A stretch of DNA of 64,000 nucleotides from an uncultured Clostridia bacterium (GTDB lineage: Bacteria > Bacillota > Clostridia > Oscillospirales > Acutalibacteraceae), in the NCBI GenBank assembly GCA_945874765.1, contig CAMCHQ010000008.1:62001-126000 (forward strand), given 5' to 3'. Positions 56,766 to 64,000 of the stretch are shown here, piece by piece. The notes beneath the pieces were generated by a model. The model worked only from the letters and a program-made list of their open reading frames with translations. It was not told the DNA's origin and did no database searches. Numbering within the stretch: the stretch's first letter is position 1; the number at the start of each line of letters is the position of its first letter. The position numbers and the translations under genes are program-made.

Positions 56766-58665
56766 TTGCAAAATGATAATCAACAAAATGAATATAGAAA
56801 AGGACAAGCTTAACATTTCGGTTTCTATAAGCTGTCCGTTTGACATTGACGTCACCTCACCAAAAGCGAAAATTTTTTTTGAATGCGGCGGTAAAACGAG
56901 GAGATTGCCTTTTCTTGTAACTAATTATTTCAGGCAAAAGCAAAGTGACTCGTGTATCATTGTTTGCACTTATTCATTTTACCTTGACGATATATATTAT
57001 AATTACGATTGCACGGACGATATAAAAGTAAGAATCGACTTTTACTACGGCGACAACGAGGTTATCGGCGTTCCGTTCACCGTTTCAACAAATGTTTTAA
57101 CCGATAATCCGAATATCGAGATTGACGAGAAATATATCGAATATGAATGTTTCGACGGCGTAACGGTATTTTCCGACGACTCCGAGTTTATCAATGACAG
57201 AAAAAAGGCGAAAAACATATACACGTTTGATTTTGACTGCGAAAACAGCAGATTTATCATTCATCAAATACCGGAAAACAGAAAAAATGAAGATTTTGTT
57301 AAAAAGAGCGTTATAATCGTTCCGCTTTTAAGATTTATCTTCTTTGTTTTGAAAATTGTTTTAAGCGTAGTATTGCTCCCCTATTTTGTTGTCGACGGTT
57401 TTTTGGCGGCGCTTGACATTTTGCCGAGGAGGAAAACACAGGACATTGACGGACTTGGCAAAAACATTTTCGTTCAAATTAAAATCAACGTCTCTTCCTT
57501 TATTAAAACAAGCTTTAAGAAAGATAATTTTCTTGAAAATATACGCTTGCCTCTTTATGAGCTTGCAAGAATTTATTACAGGATTTTATCAAGAAAGCCT
57601 ATTGTTAAAAATCAAATTGCCTTTATGTCGGGCAGACGTGACGAATTAGGCGGAAATCCCGAATTTGTTTATAATCTAATTAAGGACAGAGACGATATTC
57701 AGTTCAAATTCCTTATGTTCTCCGACCCGGCAGGACACAGAAGAATTAAGAATATTGTAAAATTTCTTAAACTTTATGCAACGTCAAAGGTTGTTATCGT
57801 TGATGACTATTTCAGACTTTTGAATTTGGTTACAAAGCGTGACGAGGTCAAACTTTTTCAGCTTTGGCACGCCTGCGGTGCGTTTAAGACATTCGGCTTT
57901 ACACGTCTCGGCAAAAAAGGCGGACCTAAGCAGACCGACCCTAACCACAGAATGTACGATTATGCAATAGTAAGTTCTAAGGAAATTGCAAAGCATTATG
58001 CGGAAGGCTTCGGTTTAAGCGACGAAAATGTTGTTGCGACAGGTATTCCGAGAACCGATATATTTATGGACAAGCAATATGCAACTAAAATTCGTTCGTC
58101 CTTTTATGAAAGATACCCTCAGCTTAAAAATAAAAAGATTATGCTTTTTGCTCCTACCTTTAGAGGCAACGGTCAAATGAGTGCATTTTACCCGACGGAC
58201 GCATTTAACATTGAAAAAGCATATGAAGGTTTAGGCGGAGAATATGCAATACTTATAAAGCTTCACCCGTTTTGTCAGGAAAGATTTGAAATTCCAGAAA
58301 AATACAGCGATGTTATAATCGATATGAGTGATGAGGACGAATTAAACGACCTTTTATTTGTTACCGATTTGCTCGTAACCGATTATTCAAGCGTTATTTT
58401 TGAGGCTTCGCTTCTTGATATTCCTATGATGTTTTATGCATTTGATTTATACGATTACATAGCAAGCAGAGATTTCTATTATGACTTTGAAGGCTTTGTT
58501 CCGGGCAAAATCGTTTTCAGTGAAAACGAACTTATCAATGCTATTAACGAAAAAGATTTTGAAAGTGAAAAGGTTGAAGGATTTAAAAATAAATTCTTTG
58601 ATGACCTTGACGGTAAATCAAGCGAAAGAGTTGCGCACTTGATTTTAAAAAATTTGGATATATAA
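56758..58665 (+). CDS. CDP-glycerol/ribitol glycero(ribitol)phosphotransferase family (TagF/TarL-like), second tandem copy
   Basis: KLFQLWHACGAFKTFGFTRLGK; MLFAPTFRGNG; LLVTDYSSVIFEASLLD; 8-nt overlap with previous ORF. Confidence 0.95.
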   Translation: MFDCKMIINKMNIEKDKLNISVSISCPFDIDVTSPKAKIFFECGGKTRRLPFLVTNYFRQKQSDSCIIVCTYSFYLDDIYYNYDCTDDIKVRIDFYYGDNEVIGVPFTVSTNVLTDNPNIEIDEKYIEYECFDGVTVFSDDSEFINDRKKAKNIYTFDFDCENSRFIIHQIPENRKNEDFVKKSVIIVPLLRFIFFVLKIVLSVVLLPYFVVDGFLAALDILPRRKTQDIDGLGKNIFVQIKINVSSFIKTSFKKDNFLENIRLPLYELARIYYRILSRKPIVKNQIAFMSGRRDELGGNPEFVYNLIKDRDDIQFKFLMFSDPAGHRRIKNIVKFLKLYATSKVVIVDDYFRLLNLVTKRDEVKLFQLWHACGAFKTFGFTRLGKKGGPKQTDPNHRMYDYAIVSSKEIAKHYAEGFGLSDENVVATGIPRTDIFMDKQYATKIRSSFYERYPQLKNKKIMLFAPTFRGNGQMSAFYPTDAFNIEKAYEGLGGEYAILIKLHPFCQERFEIPEKYSDVIIDMSDEDELNDLLFVTDLLVTDYSSVIFEASLLDIPMMFYAFDLYDYIASRDFYYDFEGFVPGKIVFSENELINAINEKDFESEKVEGFKNKFFDDLDGKSSERVAHLILKNLDI

Positions 58666-58712
58666 TATAAATATATATAATAAAAATCAAACCTAATAAG
58701 GAGTTTAAATTT

Positions 58713-59426
58713 ATGGTTTACGCAGTTATATTAGCAGGCGGTATCGGCTCAAGAATGGGCGGCGACAAGCCTAAGCAGTATCTTACGGTTAAGGACAAGC
58801 CTATCATTGTTTATACAATTGAGAAGTTTATTGCCGTTCCTGACTTTGAAAAGATTATTGTTCTTTGCCCTAAGCAGTGGGTTGAGCACACAAAAAATCT
58901 TATTGAAAAGCACATTGCCCCTGCAAGCGACAAAATTGCCGTTATCGAAGGCGGTGACACAAGAAACGAAACTATTATGAATGCAATTAAGTTTATCGAA
59001 GCCGAGGGCAACCTTAACGACGATACAATTATTGTTACTCACGACAGCGTTCGTCCTTTTGTAACAGGCAGAATCATCAAGGAAAACATTGAATTTGCAA
59101 AGCAGTACGGTGCCTGCGACACTGTTGTTCCGGCTACCGACACTATTGTTGAGGCTCAGGACAATACTGTTATCAGCTCAATCCCTGACAGAAGCAAAAT
59201 GTATCAGGGTCAAACACCGCAGTCATTCAATGCGCTTAAACTTAAAAATATCTACAATTCTCTCACCGACGAGGAAAAGAACATTCTTACAGACGCCGCT
59301 AAAATCTTTGTTATCAAGGGTGAAAAGGTTGCGCTTGTTGAGGGTGAAACATTTAATATGAAAATAACTTATCCTTATGACCTTAAGGTTGCCAAGTCTT
59401 TGTTGGAGGACGAAACCGATGATTAA
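58713..59426 (+). CDS. tarI: IspD/TarI cytidylyltransferase, probably D-ribitol-5-phosphate cytidylyltransferase
   Basis: AVILAGGIGSRMGGDKPKQYLTVKDKPIIVYTIEKF; VTHDSVRPFV; YQGQTPQSFN; adjacent tarJ. Confidence 0.92.
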   Translation: MVYAVILAGGIGSRMGGDKPKQYLTVKDKPIIVYTIEKFIAVPDFEKIIVLCPKQWVEHTKNLIEKHIAPASDKIAVIEGGDTRNETIMNAIKFIEAEGNLNDDTIIVTHDSVRPFVTGRIIKENIEFAKQYGACDTVVPATDTIVEAQDNTVISSIPDRSKMYQGQTPQSFNALKLKNIYNSLTDEEKNILTDAAKIFVIKGEKVALVEGETFNMKITYPYDLKVAKSLLEDETDD

Positions 59427-60444
59427 TACAGTTTACAGGCTCGTTGCTCCGAGAAGATTTGAAGTTGCATTTGAGGACATTAATCTTTTCGGCGAAAACG
59501 CAATTGTAAGACCTACCTATTTATCTATTTGCAATGCCGATATGAGATATTATCTCGGCACACGTGACGCAAAGGTGCTTGCCGAAAAGCTTCCTATGGC
59601 GCTTATTCACGAAGGCGTCGGCGAGGTTTATCTTGACCCGACAGGAACATTTAAAACGGGTGACAAGGTTGTTATGGTGCCTAATGCTCCGGTTGAAAAG
59701 GACGAATATATCGCTGAAAACTATCTTCGTTCTTCTAAATTCTGCGGTTCGTCTATGGACGGCTTTTTGCAGGAATTTGTTGAAATTTCACCTAAAAGAC
59801 TTGTAAAGCTTCCAGACAATATTGATATGACTGTTGCGGCATTTACTGAGATTGTTTCCGTTTCCGTTCACGCTATTTCACGTTTTGACAAGATTGCACA
59901 CGCAAGACGAGATACAATTTCTGTTTGGGGTGACGGCAACCTCGGTTATATCACATCTTTATTCTTGAAATACCATTTTCCGAAATCTAAAATCGTTGTT
60001 TTCGGCACTTCAAGCGATAAGCTTGCCGATTTCACTTTTGCTGATGAAACCCACCTTGTAAACGAAGTTCCCGACGGATTTACTACCGACCACGCATTTG
60101 AATGTGTAGGCGGTAACGGCAGCCCGATTGCCATTGAGCAGATTATCGGTCTTATCAAGCCGGAGGGTACTATTTCAATCTTAGGCGTCAGCGAATATCC
60201 GGTTCCTATTAACACAAGAATGATTCTTGAAAAAGGACTTCGTGTATTCGGCTCTTCAAGAAGCGGTGTTAAGGATTTCGCAAAAACTGTTGATATGTAC
60301 GAAAAACACCCTGAGATTATTGATTATCTCGGAAATCTTATCAGTTCTGTCAATACGGTTCGTACCACTACAGATATCAAAAACGCATTTGAAAAGGATA
60401 CGCAAAAGTCATTCGGTAAGACCATTATGAAATGGGAAGAATAA
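59419..60444 (+). CDS. tarJ: Ribitol-5-phosphate dehydrogenase (MDR family)
   Basis: MINTVYRLVAPRRFEVAFEDINLFGENAIVRPTYLSICNADMRYYLG; GDGNLGYITSLFL; 8-nt overlap with tarI. Confidence 0.9.
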   Translation: MINTVYRLVAPRRFEVAFEDINLFGENAIVRPTYLSICNADMRYYLGTRDAKVLAEKLPMALIHEGVGEVYLDPTGTFKTGDKVVMVPNAPVEKDEYIAENYLRSSKFCGSSMDGFLQEFVEISPKRLVKLPDNIDMTVAAFTEIVSVSVHAISRFDKIAHARRDTISVWGDGNLGYITSLFLKYHFPKSKIVVFGTSSDKLADFTFADETHLVNEVPDGFTTDHAFECVGGNGSPIAIEQIIGLIKPEGTISILGVSEYPVPINTRMILEKGLRVFGSSRSGVKDFAKTVDMYEKHPEIIDYLGNLISSVNTVRTTTDIKNAFEKDTQKSFGKTIMKWEE

Positions 60445-60547
60445 TTCGGACTTTAAAAAGCAAGGCGACCGAAGGTCGCCCCTACAATATTCTAAGATTC
60501 ACGCTTTTCGTGAACCCTGAATAAATAATATATAACAAAACACAAGG

Positions 60548-60582
60548 CACCTATCAAAATTTGATAGGTGCCTTGCTTTCAT
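60548..60582. terminator. Bidirectional terminator
   Basis: CAAGGCACCTATCAAAATTTGATAGGTGCCTTG. Confidence 0.9.
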
Positions 60583-61290
60583 TTACTGTTTTGGATTTAG
60601 AATAAAGTTATTATTCGGATTCATAATTTTGTTATCACTCTGCTTAAATTCAAGAGCCGAAAAAGCGGTCTTTTCCTGCGGTTCAAAATATGAATCTTCA
60701 AATGAATATGTTGCGGTTTCGTTTGACTTTACATCAACGTCAACTTCTTCGTCATCGTCGGCCTTTGGTGTATATGCATAAATGTAGCCGTAAAACCTCT
60801 GTCCGTAATGAGACGACATATTATAATATGTTTTTGTATTGAAGTAATTTCCGCCCCAATGTGATTCGGATACGGTAATACTTCCGTCATTGTTAATTTC
60901 TTCAACTATTGCAACGTGATTTGACCAGCAAGCAACTGCGCCACGCTCTGCTACATCACCGTATTTGTAATAGCCGTTTCGTTTATTCATACTCCACCAT
61001 TGACCTGCGTCACCTCTGTTAAGCTTAGGTGCTTCGCCGTTAAGCTCGTAGAGCCTGCCGTAAGCATAAGCAACACAGTTTGGCATTCCATAGCCCGTTT
61101 GAGAATAAACATTTAATTTGCTTGTATAGTAAGGTTCACCGCTCGGAGCTGTAAGCCTCGGTTTGTATTCTTGTGAAAATGCTGTAAGCGGGGAAAGAGT
61201 TAATATGAGCGCTGTCATAATAACTGCAAGAATACCCTTTTTCAGTATTTTTATCAAAATAACGCCTCCTTTAATAAGCGACGTTGACAT
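60583..61290 (-). CDS. Secreted CHAP-domain amidase/endopeptidase
   Basis: Signal peptide; GMPNCVAYAYGRLYEL (Cys) and NHVAIVEEINNDGSITVSESHW (His). Confidence 0.9.
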   Translation of the reverse strand: MSTSLIKGGVILIKILKKGILAVIMTALILTLSPLTAFSQEYKPRLTAPSGEPYYTSKLNVYSQTGYGMPNCVAYAYGRLYELNGEAPKLNRGDAGQWWSMNKRNGYYKYGDVAERGAVACWSNHVAIVEEINNDGSITVSESHWGGNYFNTKTYYNMSSHYGQRFYGYIYAYTPKADDDEEVDVDVKSNETATYSFEDSYFEPQEKTAFSALEFKQSDNKIMNPNNNFILNPKQ

Positions 61291-61602
61291 TTTATCATAA
61301 ATTACATTTTGTAATCTATAGTAATATGTTACAACAAATTTGTAACTTTTTTGTAATAAATATACCGATTAACCAAAATTTTGTCATTTTCCTTGACAAA
61401 TAAGCGTACTTTATTAAACTCTTGTCTATTACAGTACATATACGCTGCATTTGTTTTGCTATAATTATCAAAACAAATAAATTTCAATGAGTTTAAGTGC
61501 TGTTTATAATTACGCTTTACAATAGCCTATATAATATGTAATATAATATATGGGTGAAAAAAGATGACTGTTAAAAAGTGACTTACAATTTCCAATATAA
61601 TA

Positions 61603-63003
61603 ATGATAGTTATTCCCGTTGTGATAACTCTTTTGGTGGGGGTTATCTGCCTTGGGGGAATATACATAACGCTTCACAATTCAAACGGCTTCGGATTTGA
61701 AAACAGCGGAGAATTTTATAACACGAGCCAAGCGGTTTCAAGCAAAATGTATGAAATTTTTGAACATTCCGGCAAGGACACGAAAAACCGACTTGAAGCA
61801 ATAGGAAATATAATAGATAAAAAAACAACTTTTGTTCAGGTTTATGAAAACGGCAATGATTTTTACAAGGCGGGAAATATCAAAATAGCCGACAAGACAT
61901 TGATTTCTTCTGCAAAAAGCATAGGAAGCAATGCCTTTGTGTCAAATGAAAAAGCCGAACTTTACTATTATAAGGAAAGCTCAAACGGCAAAAATTACGA
62001 ATTATATCTTTTTTCAAGCAACAATCATCAGGACAACACGAGCGTTAAAAAAGTCTTTATTTTATCTGTAATTATTGTGATAGCGGCAATACTCTTTTCA
62101 ATTGCATTCACCAACAGATTTTTGACACGATTTGTATTTAAGAAAATTGAAGAACCGATTGATATTTTATCGCACGGAGTAAACGAGATTGCAAGCGGCA
62201 ACCTTGATTACAGGCTCAATTATAATAAAAACGACGAATTTTTACCCGTTTGCATTGCATTTAACGATATGGCGGGCAGGCTGAAGAAATCGGTTGAGCT
62301 TACGCAAAAAAACGAGGAAAACAGGAAAGAGCTTTTGCTTGACATTTCCCACGATTTGAGAAGTCCGCTTACATCTATTCAGGCATATGTTGAGGGCTTG
62401 ATTGACGGAGTTGCCGACTCGCCGCAAATGAGGGATAAATATTTGCAAACCATCAAACGCAAAACAATTGATATTGAAAAAATGGTTTCATCACTTTTTG
62501 CGTATTCCAAGCTTGATATGGAGGAATTTTCACTAAATGAGGAGAAAATAGTTTTTCCCGATTTTATAGAAAATACAATCGAAAGCGTAAAAGACGAATA
62601 CAGCGACAAAGGTCTTGACATTGAAATAAAATCAAGTGATAATCTCACTTCAATTGCCGACAGAGAACTTTTAAACCGTATTATGTCAAACATACTTGAC
62701 AATTCACTTAAATATAAAATCAAAGAGCGAGCAAAATGCGAAATTGTCATTACTAAAGAAAATGATTTTGCAAAAATAGAATTTGCCGATGACGGACCGG
62801 GAGTTGACAAGGATAATCTTGACAAACTTTTTGAAGTTTTCTACAGAACGGACAAAGCCAGAAGCAATACGTCAAACGGAAGCGGAATAGGTCTTGCTTT
62901 TGTCAAAAAAGCCGTACTTGCAATTGGCGGCAAGGTTGAAGCAAGCGAAAATAAGTACGGCGGTCTTTCAATAATTATTTATTTGAGGTGCGAAAATGAG
63001 TAA
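61603..63003 (+). CDS. Sensor histidine kinase (HAMP, HisKA, HATPase); upstream 13 codons incl. an in-frame TGA appear to be the ancestral N-terminus
   Basis: DISHDLRSPLTSIQAYVEG H-box; NRIMSNILDNSLKY N-box; FADDGPGVDKDNLDKLFEVFYR; GSGIGLAFVKK. Confidence 0.93.
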   Translation: MIVIPVVITLLVGVICLGGIYITLHNSNGFGFENSGEFYNTSQAVSSKMYEIFEHSGKDTKNRLEAIGNIIDKKTTFVQVYENGNDFYKAGNIKIADKTLISSAKSIGSNAFVSNEKAELYYYKESSNGKNYELYLFSSNNHQDNTSVKKVFILSVIIVIAAILFSIAFTNRFLTRFVFKKIEEPIDILSHGVNEIASGNLDYRLNYNKNDEFLPVCIAFNDMAGRLKKSVELTQKNEENRKELLLDISHDLRSPLTSIQAYVEGLIDGVADSPQMRDKYLQTIKRKTIDIEKMVSSLFAYSKLDMEEFSLNEEKIVFPDFIENTIESVKDEYSDKGLDIEIKSSDNLTSIADRELLNRIMSNILDNSLKYKIKERAKCEIVITKENDFAKIEFADDGPGVDKDNLDKLFEVFYRTDKARSNTSNGSGIGLAFVKKAVLAIGGKVEASENKYGGLSIIIYLRCENE

Positions 63004-63685
63004 TATTTTAATCATAGAAGATGACAGAGATATAGCCGATATTGAACGTGATTATTTAATAATCAACGGTTTTAACGCTGACATAACAGACAACGGAATT
63101 ACGGGCATTGACAGAGTAAAGCAGGGCGATTATGACCTTGTATTGCTCGATTTAATGCTCCCCGGTCTTGACGGCTTCACTGTTTGCAAAAAGCTCAGGG
63201 AAATTACGGATATACCTATTTTAACGGTTACGGCTCGCAAGGAAGACATTGACAAAATCAGGGGCTTAGGCCTCGGTGCAGACGATTATATCGAAAAGCC
63301 GTTTTCCCCCAATGTGCTTGTTGCGAGAGTTAAAGCTAATCTTGCTCAATATGACAGGCTTAGAAAAAACGAAGAGAAAAAAGAAAATATTATAGATATC
63401 GGCGACTACAAAATCAACACTTCGTCACGCAGAGTTTATAAACACGGCAAGGAAATCGAACTGAAAAACAAGGAATACGAACTTTTCTTATTTCTTGTTA
63501 TGAATGCGGATATTGTGTTTGATAAGGAAACGCTTTATGAAAAACTGTGGGGGCTTGATTCGCTCGGCGATACGGCAACGGTTGCTGTGCATATCAACAG
63601 GCTGAGAGAAAAACTTGAGGATGATCCGTCAAAGCCGAAACATATTCAAACGGTTTGGGGTGCAGGCTACAGATTTAAAGATTAA
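62996..63685 (+). CDS. OmpR-family response regulator
   Basis: NILIIEDDRDIADIERDYL; LVLLDLMLPGLDGF; wHTH C-terminus VWGAGYRF; 8-nt overlap with kinase. Confidence 0.97.
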   Translation: MSNILIIEDDRDIADIERDYLIINGFNADITDNGITGIDRVKQGDYDLVLLDLMLPGLDGFTVCKKLREITDIPILTVTARKEDIDKIRGLGLGADDYIEKPFSPNVLVARVKANLAQYDRLRKNEEKKENIIDIGDYKINTSSRRVYKHGKEIELKNKEYELFLFLVMNADIVFDKETLYEKLWGLDSLGDTATVAVHINRLREKLEDDPSKPKHIQTVWGAGYRFKD

Positions 63686-63699
63686 TACACATTTATATT

Positions 63700-63732
63700 T
63701 TAAAGACAGGTGTTTTGGCATCTGTCTTTTTT
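63700..63732 (+). terminator. Terminator hairpin
   Basis: AAAGACAG-gtgttttggcat-CTGTCTTTTTTG. Confidence 0.82.
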
Positions 63733-63816
63733 GTTTATGTTCAGTTTAAATTTGCTTTAATTGTGGTTTAGGCGCAAAGCATATTATAAGCGTATCAAAC
63801 AAAAGGAGATAATCAG

Positions 63817-64000
63817 ATGAAAATAAAAAGCGTAGAACATTTCGGTATCGCAAGAAAAATCGTATCTAATATGACAAGTGAAAGCTGGGAAACAATTCCG
63901 CACGCCTGCGTAACGTATGAAGCAGATGTAACAAAACTTTTTGACGTATTAAAAGAAATAAATTCGGGCAAAGACAAATCACAAAAAATCACGGTCAACA
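63817..64000 (+). CDS. Partial ORF at window end, possible E2-acyltransferase-like protein
   Basis: RBS AAAGGAG; MKIKSVEHFGIARKIVSNMTSESWETIPHACVTYEADVTKLFDVLKEINSGKDKSQKITVN, similar in pattern to 2-oxoacid dehydrogenase acyltransferase catalytic domain N-terminus. Confidence 0.6.
   Translation, partial: MKIKSVEHFGIARKIVSNMTSESWETIPHACVTYEADVTKLFDVLKEINSGKDKSQKITVN

Noticed and set aside
61579-61581. UGA stop-to-Trp genetic code reassignment
   Set aside because: Many genes here end in TGA and tryptophan is encoded by TGG throughout; a local mutation is simpler
62379-62825. 148-aa minus-strand ORF inside the histidine kinase
   Set aside because: Antisense to conserved kinase motifs; no start signals
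1-64000. CRISPR array, tRNA or rRNA genes
   Set aside because: No regularly spaced direct repeats and no tRNA/rRNA signatures noticed by eye; a tRNAscan/CRISPR finder run would be needed for certainty

Overview
The window is a low-GC Clostridia-type chromosome segment (taxonomy inferred from gene content: rnpB class A, ypeB, LCP protein, TarI/TarJ, ZapA, U32 peptidase). The left part, about 1-26 kb, is accessory and mobile: a truncated large serine recombinase, a ribbon-helix-helix protein next to a possible oriT, and several blocks that look like defence or conflict genes. These are an MBL-fold/unknown/4-TM operon, a PLD-SF2 helicase-DUF3427 protein with a CoiA-like gene, a GmrSD-type DUF262/DUF1524 protein with UPF0489, a Fic protein, and a two-gene glycine-zipper membrane locus. 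The right part, about 26-64 kb, is ordinary backbone: cupin/CMD, LCP, rnpB, IolJ/IolC-like and GPH transporter, GH13, glycogen phosphorylase, flippase, proBA, ypeB, lrgAB, purine nucleoside phosphorylase, ilvA/ridA, maf/U32/zapA, a teichoic-acid ribitol-phosphate cluster, CHAP, and a two-component system. Four signals stand out. (1) A perfect CIRCE element (TTAGCACTC-N9-GAGTGCTAA) lies just downstream of a strong promoter driving the MBL/unknown/4-TM operon, so an accessory operon is predicted to be under HrcA heat-shock control. (2) A SAM-I (S-box) riboswitch with terminator and antiterminator controls an orphan 102-aa protein of unknown function. (3) A 56-aa protein resembling part of the Spo0A DNA-binding domain has two inverted 0A-box sequences (TGTCGAA) upstream. 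(4) Several genes carry apparent early nonsense or frameshift lesions. All family assignments are from reading motifs by eye; no database search was run.
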